From positions 1 through 44,808 of the forward strand of contig NZ_JAQVCN010000037.1 in NCBI RefSeq assembly GCF_028689785.1: 44,808 nucleotides of DNA, given 5' to 3'. Positions 1 to 8,245 of this stretch are shown in pieces (position 1 is the stretch's first letter; each line of letters starts with the position of its first letter). Both the position numbers and the translations under genes were made by a program. Source of the DNA: Zoogloea sp. (GTDB lineage Bacteria; Pseudomonadota; Gammaproteobacteria; Burkholderiales; Rhodocyclaceae). The notes beneath the pieces are model-generated. The model was not told where the DNA came from. It saw only the letters and a program-made list of their open reading frames with translations, and ran no database searches.

Positions 1-895
1 TCTTATCAAGGTGGCATACTCAAGCGTGAATTACAAGGATGCGCTGGCTGCGACGGGGGCTGGAAAGATCATTCGCCGCTTTCCGTGCGTGGGGGGGATC
101 GATCTGTCCGGGACGGTCGTCGAGAGAGCCGATCCGCGCTTCAAGATCGGTGATGCAATGATCGCCACCAGTTTCGACATCGGGGTGGCACACCACGGCG
201 GTTACGCTGAATACGCGCGGATTCCGGCAGGCTGGGTTGTTCCTCTTCCGGCGGGCTTGTCACTTTTCGAGTCGATGGCCCTGGGCACCGCAGGCTTCAC
301 TGCCGCACTGGGCGTGGTCCGGATGGAAGACAACGGCCTGCGACCCGCGAACGGCCCGGTGGTCGTCACCGGCGCCAGTGGCGGCGTTGGCGGTCTGGCC
401 ATCGACATGCTTGCAGGGCTCGGCTACCACGTGGTCGCGCTGACCGGCAAGGCGCACGAGGAGGCCTACCTGAAGGAACTCGGTGCGGCAGAGATTCGCT
501 TGCGTGACACCATCGATCCGGCCAAGACGCGCCCGCTTGATGCCGGCTTGTGGGCAGGTGCAGTGGACAACGTGGGCGGAGACATTCTGGCCTGGGTGCT
601 GTCCACCATGAAGCAGGCCGGTACGGTGGCGAGCATCGGCAACGCCCAGAGCATCAACCTGCCGACCACCGTGTTTCCGTTCATCCTGCGGGGCGTGAGC
701 CTGCTCGGGATCGATTCCGGCTACATGGGCTTTCCCACCCGGGCGCGGGTGTGGGAGCGCCTGGCCACCGATCTCAAGCCGCGCCACCTGGCAGCGATGA
801 CCCGGACCGTACCGTTTGCCGACTTGCCCGGGGTTTTTGACGACTTCATCGCCGGACGGGTCAAGGGGCGCACAGTCATTGCCGTAAATCCCTGA
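1..895 (+). CDS. acuI: Acryloyl-CoA reductase / YhdH-AcuI family quinone oxidoreductase, 5' partial
   Basis: Medium-chain dehydrogenase/reductase of the YhdH/AcuI branch, which reduces acryloyl-CoA to propionyl-CoA with NADPH in the cytoplasm. The frame is open to the left edge (codons from base 2 read L-I-K-V-A-Y), so the GTG at 11 is internal and roughly the first 30-35 residues lie outside the window. Family hallmarks are the SSVNYKDALAATGAGKII stretch, the PGID-like GGIDLSGTV, the nucleotide-binding motif VVTGASGGVGGLAIDML, and the C-terminal GRTVIAVNP. No zinc-binding cysteines are seen, as expected for this branch. The stop is 8 nt before the next gene, so the two are probably cotranscribed. 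PrpE two genes downstream supports a role in C3 acyl-CoA metabolism. The exact substrate is inferred; a generic quinone reductase activity is possible. Confidence 0.85.
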   Translation, partial: LIKVAYSSVNYKDALAATGAGKIIRRFPCVGGIDLSGTVVERADPRFKIGDAMIATSFDIGVAHHGGYAEYARIPAGWVVPLPAGLSLFESMALGTAGFTAALGVVRMEDNGLRPANGPVVVTGASGGVGGLAIDMLAGLGYHVVALTGKAHEEAYLKELGAAEIRLRDTIDPAKTRPLDAGLWAGAVDNVGGDILAWVLSTMKQAGTVASIGNAQSINLPTTVFPFILRGVSLLGIDSGYMGFPTRARVWERLATDLKPRHLAAMTRTVPFADLPGVFDDFIAGRVKGRTVIAVNP

Positions 896-903
896 AGCCC
901 ATT

Positions 904-2100
904 TTGAGCGAGTCCAGCATGACAGAAGACAGCGATCAGGCCCTGCCTAGGGTCTTGATCATCGACGATTCCCGGATGGTGCGTGCTTCCATCATCCGGC
1001 ACGTGCGGGACCGCTTTGAGGTGCGGGAAGAGGCCGATGGGGAGGCTGGCTGGCAGACCCTGATGGTGGACCCCACCATTCAGGCCGTGATCACCGACAT
1101 TGGCATGCCTCGCCTAGATGGCTATGGTTTGCTCGAGCGCATCCGTCGCAGCCGTATTTCCCGTATCAACACCTTGCCGGTGGTGGTGATTTCCGGGGAC
1201 GATGAACCGGATGTGAGGGTTAAGGCCAAGAGTGCCGGGGCCACTGATTTCATCTCCAAGAGCATCGGCAACGTCGAGTTGCTGGCGCGCCTGGAGGCCC
1301 TGACCCAACTGGCTCGTACCCAGCGGGACCTGGAAGAGAGTCGGGCGGCCCTGGCCACCGCCAGCCCTACCGACCCCGCTTCCGGGCTGGCCACTCCGTC
1401 CTATCTGCACTACCACGCAGCCCAGGAGCTGTCGCTGGCTCAGCGGCGACATGGGGATCTTTCGGTGATGGTCATCGAGATCGACCAGTTCGACACGTTG
1501 ATTGCCCGTTACGGGGCGCATGTGGCGCAGCTGGTCAATCGCAAGCTCTCCAAGATCCTTGCCACCAAGCTGCGTCAGGAAGACACGGTCGCCGAACTGG
1601 CCCCGGCCCGTTTCGTGATTGTGTCCCCGAGTACCAACATGGATGGTGCTTGTGCTTTTGCCATGCGTCTGCGGGCGGCCATCGATCACATCGTGATGAC
1701 CTATCGCGAGGAGCGTATCCGCATTCAGATCACTATCGGTCTGGCGGCTGCCGAGCCTGGCCGGACCCAGACCGTCAGTCACCTCATCGGTGTTGCGGTG
1801 CAGCGCATTGCGGCAGGCAGGGCCGACGGCGGCAACCGGGTGATGGGCGAGAAGGGCGAGGTTACGGCCGACATGGTCAGCGTGCCGACCCGTGCGCCGG
1901 TCAGCATCGACCAGTACCTCCTCCAGTTGCGGACTGCGGGTCTCGACCCTCGCTTGCGTAAGCAGCTTCCCGACGCCATACGGACACTCTTGCCGCTACT
2001 GGAATTGATAGAATCCGAATTCCCCTCCGGTCTGCCGCTAGCCACCCTCGCGCGCGTTGCAGAAACCGGTCTGGTGAATGCAGCATCCAAAGACGAATAA
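904..2100 (+). CDS. Response regulator: receiver domain plus degenerate GGDEF domain
   Basis: Cytoplasmic two-domain signalling protein of 398 aa. The receiver domain (residues 16-135) has the acidic pair D21/D22, phosphoacceptor D65 in TDIGMP and conserved K119. A GGDEF-fold domain follows (about 155-310), but the signature is APARF at 233-237 instead of GGDEF, so diguanylate cyclase activity is very unlikely. The inhibitory-site motif RxxD survives as RQED at 224-227, exactly five residues upstream, the normal I-site spacing. It may therefore bind c-di-GMP instead of making it. About 80 residues of unassigned C-terminal tail follow. The start is TTG 904 or ATG 919; neither has a strong ribosome-binding site. 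It sits 8 nt after the acuI-like gene and 70 nt before prpE; no cognate histidine kinase is in the window. Receiver identity is certain, function is inferred. Confidence 0.88.
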   Translation: MSESSMTEDSDQALPRVLIIDDSRMVRASIIRHVRDRFEVREEADGEAGWQTLMVDPTIQAVITDIGMPRLDGYGLLERIRRSRISRINTLPVVVISGDDEPDVRVKAKSAGATDFISKSIGNVELLARLEALTQLARTQRDLEESRAALATASPTDPASGLATPSYLHYHAAQELSLAQRRHGDLSVMVIEIDQFDTLIARYGAHVAQLVNRKLSKILATKLRQEDTVAELAPARFVIVSPSTNMDGACAFAMRLRAAIDHIVMTYREERIRIQITIGLAAAEPGRTQTVSHLIGVAVQRIAAGRADGGNRVMGEKGEVTADMVSVPTRAPVSIDQYLLQLRTAGLDPRLRKQLPDAIRTLLPLLELIESEFPSGLPLATLARVAETGLVNAASKDE

Positions 2101-2170
2101 CAAGGCGGGCGCCACGACGCATCGCCATCCTACGCAGTGGTTTGACTATTCGAAAAAGGGAGAGGAACCC

Positions 2171-4066
2171 ATGGCTTCATACAAGGAATTTCACAAGCGC
2201 TCCGTTGAAGACCGCAACGGCTTCTGGGGCGAGCAGGCGCAGCTGGTCCACTGGAACAAGCAACCCGAACAGGTTTACGATTTTTCCAAGCCACCCTTCG
2301 TCAAGTGGTTCGTCGGCGGCGAAACCAACCTCTGCTACAACGCGGTTGACCGCCACGCCGAAACCAATCCCAACGGCAAGGCCCTGGTCTACATCTCCAC
2401 CGAGACCGACGAGGAGAAGGTCTACTCCTTCTCTGAACTGCGTACCGAAGTCATGCGCATGGCGGCGATCTACCAGGAGCTGGGTGTCAAAAAGGGCGAC
2501 CGGGTCCTGATCTACATGCCGATGATCGCCGAGGCCTGCTTCGCGATGCTGGCCTGCACCCGTATCGGCGCCATCCATTCCGTGGTTTTCGGCGGTTTTG
2601 CCTCCCACTCCCTGGCCACCCGCATCGACGACGCCAAGCCCACCGTGATCGTCTCCTCCGACGCCGGCATGCGTGGCGGCCGTCCGGTTCCCTACAAGCA
2701 CCTGCTGGACGAAGCCATCGGCCTCGCCGAGCACAAGCCGGCTGCCGTGCTGATGGTCAATCGCGGCCTCGACAAGGAGATGAACGTCGTCGCCGGCCGC
2801 GACGTGGATTACGCCACCCTGCGCGCCAAGCATATGGATGCCCAGGTTCCCGTCACCTGGCTTGAATCCTCCGAGCCCAGCTACATCCTGTATACCTCCG
2901 GCACCACTGGCAAGCCGAAGGGCGTGCAGCGTGACACCGGCGGCTACGCAGTGGCCCTGGCTGCATCGATGAAGCACATCTACTGTGGCAATCCGGGCGA
3001 AACCTTCTTCTCCACCTCCGATATCGGCTGGGTGGTGGGTCACAGTTACATCATCTACGGCCCGCTGATCAACGGCATGGCCACGATCATGTACGAAGGC
3101 ACCCCGCTGCGTCCCGACGCAGGCATCTGGTGGAAAATCTGCCAGGAGCAGGAAGTCACCGTGATGTTCAGTGCGCCGACAGCCATCCGCGTTCTCAAGA
3201 AGCAGGATCCGGCCTTCCTCAAGAAGTACGACCTGTCCAAGTTGCGCGCTCTGTATTGCGCCGGCGAACCGATGGATGAAACCTCCCACCAGTGGATGAT
3301 GGACGAGTTGGGCATCCAGGTCATCGACCACTACTGGCAGACCGAGACCGGTTGGGCGATGCTGTCGCTGATGCCGGGCGTCGAGAAACACGACGTTCAG
3401 CTGGGTTCCCCGGGCTTCCCGGTGTATGGCTACGACGTGCGTCTGTTCCGCGATGACGGTTCCGAGTGTGGCCCCAATGAAAAAGGCATCGTCGGCGTTG
3501 TGCCGCCGCTACCGCCGGGTTGTTTGTCCACCGTATGGGGCGACGACAAGCGCTTCGTGTCCACCTACTTCACCCTGTTCCAGGAGCCGCTGGTCTACTC
3601 CAGCTTCGACTGGGGCATCAAGGACGACGCCGGTTACTACAAGATTCTTGGTCGTACCGACGATGTGATCAACGTGGCCGGCCACCGCTTGGGAACCCGT
3701 GAGATCGAGGAGGCCGTCCAGGCCCACCCGGCGATTGCCGAAGTGGCCGTGGTCGGTGTGGCTGATCAGCTCAAGGGCCAAATGCCCATGGCCTTCGCGG
3801 TGGTCAAGGATCCCGCTTCGGTGGATACGCCGGAAAAGGTGGTCGAGCTTGAGAAGGCCGTCATGAAGCTGGTGGATGGCAGCCTCGGCGCCATCGCCCG
3901 TCCGGCCCGCGTGCATTTCATCTCCGGTCTGCCCAAGACCCGCTCCGGCAAGATGCTGCGGCGCTCCATCCAGGCCCTGGCTGAGGGCCGCGATCCGGGT
4001 GATCTGACTACCATCGAAGATCCTTCGACCCTCGAGCAGATCAAGACCGCGCTGGCTGCAAAGTAA
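2171..4066 (+). CDS. prpE: Propionate--CoA ligase PrpE
   Basis: Acyl-CoA synthetase of the ANL superfamily that activates propionate to propionyl-CoA via propionyl-AMP. The 631-aa product has the usual PrpE length. It carries the AMP-binding P-loop YTSGTTGKPKG at about 241-251, the PrpE-type RDTGGYAVAL that follows it, the YWQTETGW motif, and the C-terminal KTRSGKMLRR with the catalytic, acetylation-prone lysine K594. I chose ATG 2171 because GGGAGAGG lies just upstream; the frame is open back to 2078, but that would overlap the preceding gene. Acetyl-CoA synthetase is the alternative, but the RDTGGY context favours PrpE. A strong terminator follows 20 nt after the stop. With the acryloyl-CoA reductase upstream it suggests propionate, acrylate or 3-hydroxypropionate use. 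Confidence 0.93.
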   Translation: MASYKEFHKRSVEDRNGFWGEQAQLVHWNKQPEQVYDFSKPPFVKWFVGGETNLCYNAVDRHAETNPNGKALVYISTETDEEKVYSFSELRTEVMRMAAIYQELGVKKGDRVLIYMPMIAEACFAMLACTRIGAIHSVVFGGFASHSLATRIDDAKPTVIVSSDAGMRGGRPVPYKHLLDEAIGLAEHKPAAVLMVNRGLDKEMNVVAGRDVDYATLRAKHMDAQVPVTWLESSEPSYILYTSGTTGKPKGVQRDTGGYAVALAASMKHIYCGNPGETFFSTSDIGWVVGHSYIIYGPLINGMATIMYEGTPLRPDAGIWWKICQEQEVTVMFSAPTAIRVLKKQDPAFLKKYDLSKLRALYCAGEPMDETSHQWMMDELGIQVIDHYWQTETGWAMLSLMPGVEKHDVQLGSPGFPVYGYDVRLFRDDGSECGPNEKGIVGVVPPLPPGCLSTVWGDDKRFVSTYFTLFQEPLVYSSFDWGIKDDAGYYKILGRTDDVINVAGHRLGTREIEEAVQAHPAIAEVAVVGVADQLKGQMPMAFAVVKDPASVDTPEKVVELEKAVMKLVDGSLGAIARPARVHFISGLPKTRSGKMLRRSIQALAEGRDPGDLTTIEDPSTLEQIKTALAAK

Positions 4067-4086
4067 GTCGCCGGCCGCTCTGCCGT

Positions 4087-4124
4087 AAAAACCCGACCGG
4101 CCCATAAGGCCGGTCGGGTTTTTT
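4087..4124. terminator. Bidirectional intrinsic terminator between prpE and the glycosyltransferase cluster
   Basis: AAAAACCCGACCGGC and GCCGGTCGGGTTTTT form a 15-bp perfect stem with a short loop. It has a T-run on the plus strand and an A-run (T-run on the minus strand) on the other side. It lies between the convergent prpE and the last gene of the minus-strand cluster and can serve both. Confidence 0.93.
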
Positions 4125-4158
4125 ATCCCTCCTGACGGAAGCCCGGGATCGGGGCGCT

Positions 4159-5610
4159 TCAGTAACCCTGGAAGTCCCGCAGCAAAAAGATATGGACTTC
4201 GCGCCGGAAATCCTTGTGGATCGGCACGACGATCTTGCCGAGCTTCTCGCTGGAGGCGAAGCGTGCGGCGATCTCGGGGATGTCGGCCTTGCGGCCGATG
4301 TAGAGGATGTCCCGGCCGCGCTTGTCGTCCAGTCTGGTCATCAGCTCATAGTGGTCGATGGGCGTTCCACCCGGATGCCAGGCGGCATATTCGGTGGGGT
4401 GGAGGCGATACACCAAGTGGGCGATCAGCTCACGGTCCTCGGCAACCATCACAGCGCCCGGATGTGCGGCCAGGTAAGGGCGTACGGCCTCAGCCAGATT
4501 GATCCAGCCGCGGGCGCGCTTGAAGGGGTCGTTCTTGGCAGTGAGTTCGATGCCGGTGGCACGGGCCAGATCCGGCCAGTGGTAGGCCGCAGTGGAGGCC
4601 AGCAGATTAAAGGCGATGCCGGCGATGACCCAGCGCTTGCGCTCTTTCAAGAACACGGCCGGAACCAGCAAGCAGGCTGCCACGAAAATGGGGGCCGCCC
4701 AGTTGCCGTTAGCCCGGCCGGTGAGTGCCTGCACGCTCACCAGCAGCAGTAGCGGCAGGATGAAGATCAGCAGCGTCCGGTGGGCTGGCGTTCTGGCCAG
4801 GCTGCGGCTGCGGAGCAGAGCCCAGGCCAGGAGTATTCCCAGCACCGGGCCGAAAGAAAGCCACTGGGCGCCCAGAAACTCTCCCAGCTGACCTGGGTGC
4901 AAGCCCCTTTCACCATGACCGACCCGGGTGATCTCGGCGGTATGGCGGAAGGTGGGGAAGTCGTGAGCCCAGTTCCAGTAAAGGTTTGGCGACAGCACCG
5001 CGAAGGCGAGGAGTAGCGCCACCCAAGGCTGGGGGCGGGCCAACCAGCGCCGATGATGTGGGTCGATGGTAAGGAGCAGCAGTGCCGACGGCAGAAAGGC
5101 GGCCATGGTGTACTTGGACATCAGGCCGATTCCGATCATTGCACCGCAGGCCAGCCAGTTGCTCCATCCGTCTCGCTCCAATGCCCGGAGCAGGAACAGC
5201 AGCGCCAGGGACCAACACAGCAGCAGCGGCGCGTCTGTGGACACGAACAGGCCCAAGGCGGCCACCAGCGGCATGGACAGGAAACCCAGCCCGGCCCAGA
5301 AACCGATCCGGGGCGAATACAAGCGACAGCCCAGCGCATACAGGGCGAAGGCGGTGGCGGGGTAGAGCAGCAGCGAGGGCAACTTGATGGCCACCAGCCC
5401 GTTGCCGAGCAAGGCGGTGCTGGCGGCGATCAGCGCGGCGATCAGCGGCGGCTTGGAGTAATAGCCCCAGTCCAGATTCTGGGACCAGCCCCAGTAATAG
5501 GCCTCGTCCACATACAGATCGATCCCCAGGTGGTTGATCACCCAGATGCGATAGGTGGTGAGGAGGGCGGCAATAAGGGCCAGCGGCCCGACAAGACTGC
5601 GGTCTTTCAT
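4159..5610 (-). CDS. ArnT-like / GT39-family membrane glycosyltransferase
   Basis: Multi-spanning inner-membrane glycosyltransferase (483 aa) of the PMT_2/ArnT type. This type takes a sugar from a polyprenyl-phosphate carrier and transfers it to an acceptor on the periplasmic side. After the first membrane helix comes the first-loop acidic motif LYVDEAYYW, then YYSKPPL, both characteristic. About ten hydrophobic segments follow, then a soluble C-terminal part (from about 370). It is the last gene of the minus-strand run; its ATG overlaps the stop of the preceding ArnT-like gene (ATGA), implying translational coupling. The acceptor (lipid A, another lipid, or protein) cannot be read from the sequence. 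Confidence 0.85.
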   Translation of the reverse strand: MKDRSLVGPLALIAALLTTYRIWVINHLGIDLYVDEAYYWGWSQNLDWGYYSKPPLIAALIAASTALLGNGLVAIKLPSLLLYPATAFALYALGCRLYSPRIGFWAGLGFLSMPLVAALGLFVSTDAPLLLCWSLALLFLLRALERDGWSNWLACGAMIGIGLMSKYTMAAFLPSALLLLTIDPHHRRWLARPQPWVALLLAFAVLSPNLYWNWAHDFPTFRHTAEITRVGHGERGLHPGQLGEFLGAQWLSFGPVLGILLAWALLRSRSLARTPAHRTLLIFILPLLLLVSVQALTGRANGNWAAPIFVAACLLVPAVFLKERKRWVIAGIAFNLLASTAAYHWPDLARATGIELTAKNDPFKRARGWINLAEAVRPYLAAHPGAVMVAEDRELIAHLVYRLHPTEYAAWHPGGTPIDHYELMTRLDDKRGRDILYIGRKADIPEIAARFASSEKLGKIVVPIHKDFRREVHIFLLRDFQGY

Positions 5611-7169
5611 GGCTTGATCCGCACCAGGGCAACACCGCCTTCACGGAACAGGATGTCCACCGGCGCATCTGCGGGCAGGCGGTCCACGCGTGTCAGAGCC
5701 ACCTGGCCGGCTTCGGGGTTGCCCTTGAGGGTGATCGCCTGGCGATAGACGCTGAAGCTGGGCGCAGTGGTAAAGCGCCAGAACATCACTTCTTCGCCGA
5801 GCTCCCGGGCTTTCAGGCCGGCGGCCTTGACCGGGCCTTGTGCCAGCTCGCCCGCATAGGGGACAACCACGCCGGCGAGCAGGACGGCCTGCAATGCCGC
5901 GGTGATGACCAACTTGGGAATGAGTCGGACCCGGGGAAAGAACACGATGCCGAGCCACACCATCAGACCACCCACCGTGGCGCCGATGTAGATGCCGTCG
6001 GCCACCTCCAGAGCGCGGCCAAGCTGGGCACGGTAAAAGCCGTCGCCCAGGCTGCTGTGGGCTAGCGCATCAAACAGGTTTGGCAGCAGAGGGAAGAGCA
6101 GCAGCAGCAGGCCCGGCGCAATCAGGTGGGGCCAGGCCCGGCGGGCTTCGTCTGCATGCAGCCCGATCAGAATGAACAGCGGTGTACAGCCATAGAGCAC
6201 GTAGTGGGGCAGCTTGGTGCCAGACAGGGAGAAGAAGGCCAGCACGAAGCCGAACCAGATCCACAGGAAGCGCCGGAGCGGGTAGGGCACATCGCTGCGG
6301 ATCTTTCTCAGGCTGTTCACGAACAGGCCGCTCCACGGGAGCAGGAGCAGGGGTACGGCAATCAGGTAATAGAAGGCGCCGCCGCCGTGGCCCTCCAGGG
6401 ATCCAGAGAAACGCTGGACGTTGTGGCGCATGATGAAGCCGTCGATGAAGTCCTGGCCGTGGAGCGCGTAGGCGTAGGCGTACCAGGGTGCCGCGATGGC
6501 CGTCAGAATCAGCAGACCAAGGGGGTTGAAGACGGTGCGCAGCCAGGTCTTCCACTCACCGCGGCTGGCGCAGTAGAGCAGGGTGACCGTACCCGGGACG
6601 ATCAGGGCGACTGGTCCCTTGGTCAGGGCACCCAGCCCGATCCATACAAAGGCCCGCAGCAAGGGTGTGCGACGGCCACTTTCCAGGTGGCGCCAGACGT
6701 CGAAGAGGGTCAGGGCCAGCAGGCAATTGAGCAGGCCGTCAGCGGTAGCGGCGCGGCCGATGGCGAAGGGGCCGAGGGCCGTGCAAGCCACGGCCAGGGC
6801 GATCAGGGCGGCGTCCTCGCCGATGCGGCGGCGGGCAAAGAAGTAGGTGGCGTAGCTCCAAACGATGGCCGCCACTGCCGACGGCAGCCGGAAAGCCCAT
6901 TCGCTGGGGCCGAAGATCAGGTAGCCGATGGACTGCAGCCAGTAAACCAGGATCGGCTTGTCGAAGCGCGGCGCGCCATTGAGGTAGGTGAACAGGAAGT
7001 CGCCCCGCTCGAACATCTCACGGGTGGCCTCCGAGAACGCCCCCTCGTCCACATCGAAGAGCGGTGCCCCGCCGAGACGCAGCAGGAAGGCCAGCAGCGG
7101 AAGTGCGAGAATAAGGCGGCCAAGGAGGCTGCCGGCGAGCGTTCCGCCGGCGGGATGGAATCCGGGCAT
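5607..7169 (-). CDS. ArnT-like (GT83-type) membrane glycosyltransferase
   Basis: Second polyprenyl-phosphate-sugar-dependent glycosyltransferase, 520 aa. The N-terminus reads FDVDEGAFSEATREMF, then LNGAPRFDKPILVYWLQ, which is the ArnT layout (DE..Y.E..REM...LNG.P.F.KPPL) known from 4-amino-4-deoxy-arabinose transfer to lipid A. Many transmembrane segments span about 20-430 and a short periplasmic tail follows. It starts 12 nt after the upstream GT2 gene and overlaps the next gene by 4 nt. No Ara4N biosynthesis genes (arnA, arnB, arnD) are in the window, so I infer a different or externally supplied sugar. Family assignment is firm; the substrate is not. Confidence 0.87.
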   Translation of the reverse strand: MPGFHPAGGTLAGSLLGRLILALPLLAFLLRLGGAPLFDVDEGAFSEATREMFERGDFLFTYLNGAPRFDKPILVYWLQSIGYLIFGPSEWAFRLPSAVAAIVWSYATYFFARRRIGEDAALIALAVACTALGPFAIGRAATADGLLNCLLALTLFDVWRHLESGRRTPLLRAFVWIGLGALTKGPVALIVPGTVTLLYCASRGEWKTWLRTVFNPLGLLILTAIAAPWYAYAYALHGQDFIDGFIMRHNVQRFSGSLEGHGGGAFYYLIAVPLLLLPWSGLFVNSLRKIRSDVPYPLRRFLWIWFGFVLAFFSLSGTKLPHYVLYGCTPLFILIGLHADEARRAWPHLIAPGLLLLLFPLLPNLFDALAHSSLGDGFYRAQLGRALEVADGIYIGATVGGLMVWLGIVFFPRVRLIPKLVITAALQAVLLAGVVVPYAGELAQGPVKAAGLKARELGEEVMFWRFTTAPSFSVYRQAITLKGNPEAGQVALTRVDRLPADAPVDILFREGGVALVRIKP

Positions 7170-7181
7170 CGGCGGAAGCGC

Positions 7182-8240
7182 TTACTTGTCGTCGCCGGTG
7201 CGCCAGCCCTGGCTGTCGTCCAGGGCTGCACTGTCCCGGGCCACGTAGGCTTGGCTCTGGCCGGATTCAAAGTACACCCGGGTGAGCAACTCGGCGAGGA
7301 CGCCGGTGGTCACCATCTGGATGCCGGCGATAACGAAGAAGAAGCCGCCGAAGAACATCGGGCGGGTGCCGATCGAGGCGCCGGTGAACAGCTTGAGCAG
7401 GCCCAGGTAGCTGAGGATCAGCATGCCCAGCGCCCCCAGCCCCAGCCCAATGCCACCGAAGAAGTGGCCTGGGCGGGTGCGGAAGCGCATGAAGAAGTAA
7501 ACAAAGATCAGGTCGAGAATGACCCGGAAGGTGCGCGAGATGCCGTACTTGGATTCGCCGAACATGCGCGCGTGGTGGGTCACGACCTCCTGGGCGATCT
7601 TGCGCGGCGTGGTGACCGTGGCCAGCCAGGCCGGGATGAAGCGATGCATCTCGCCATAAAGACGCACATTCTTGATGGCGCTGGCGCGGAAGGCCTTGAG
7701 GGAGCAGCCGTAATCCTGCAGATGCACGCCGGTGATGCGGGCGATCAGGCGGTTGGCGATCTTGGAGGGGATCTTGCGCAGGATCATCCCGTCCTTGCGG
7801 TTCTTGCGCCAGCCGGCCACCAGATCGAGGTCTTCGCGGAGCAGGCGGCCGACCATGCGGGGGATGTCGATGGGGTCGTTCTGCAGGTCACCGTCCATGG
7901 TGACAATGACATCGCCGCGGGCTGCGTCAAGACCCGCCTGCATGGCAGCAGTCTGCTTGAAGTTGCGCATCAGGGCGACGATGCGTACGTGGGGCCCGTA
8001 GCGCAGGGCGGCCTTCTCGAGATTGGGTACGGTGTTGTCGGACGAGCCGTCGTCAACGATCACCACCTCCCACGGATAGGGGTAGGGGCCGAGGGCCAGA
8101 TGGATGCGCGCGAGGAGCGGGTCCACGTTGTCTTCTTCGTTGTACAGAGGCACGACCACCGACAGGCGATGAGGAGGCAGGTCAGCCGGGATGTCCGGTG
8201 AGGCCGGTGGAAGCGGGGAGAGCTGGGTGGAGTCGGTCAT
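7182..8240 (-). CDS. Polyprenyl-phosphate glycosyltransferase (GT2, ArnC/GtrB/DPM1-like)
   Basis: Family 2 glycosyltransferase of 352 aa that loads a sugar from a nucleotide donor onto undecaprenyl phosphate at the cytoplasmic face. The catalytic domain begins SVVVPLYNEEDNVDPLL, has VIVDDGSSDNT, and VTMDGDLQNDP as the metal-binding DxD-like element. Two C-terminal transmembrane helices (about 270-295 and 305-330) match the ArnC/GtrB architecture. The start at 8240 is chosen because the catalytic domain begins soon after it and it lies 5 nt beyond the stop of the upstream gene; the frame is open much further upstream but that part is shadow sequence of the upstream gene. It should produce the lipid-linked donor for the two ArnT-like proteins just downstream. 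Confidence 0.92.
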   Translation of the reverse strand: MTDSTQLSPLPPASPDIPADLPPHRLSVVVPLYNEEDNVDPLLARIHLALGPYPYPWEVVIVDDGSSDNTVPNLEKAALRYGPHVRIVALMRNFKQTAAMQAGLDAARGDVIVTMDGDLQNDPIDIPRMVGRLLREDLDLVAGWRKNRKDGMILRKIPSKIANRLIARITGVHLQDYGCSLKAFRASAIKNVRLYGEMHRFIPAWLATVTTPRKIAQEVVTHHARMFGESKYGISRTFRVILDLIFVYFFMRFRTRPGHFFGGIGLGLGALGMLILSYLGLLKLFTGASIGTRPMFFGGFFFVIAGIQMVTTGVLAELLTRVYFESGQSQAYVARDSAALDDSQGWRTGDDK

Positions 8241-8245
8241 GATGG

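Noticed and set aside
6126..8201. 691-codon open frame on the plus strand opposite the glycosyltransferase genes
   Set aside because: It is antisense to clearly conserved ArnT-like and GT2 genes, rich in Gln/Gly/Ala/His without any domain, and typical of high-GC shadow frames.
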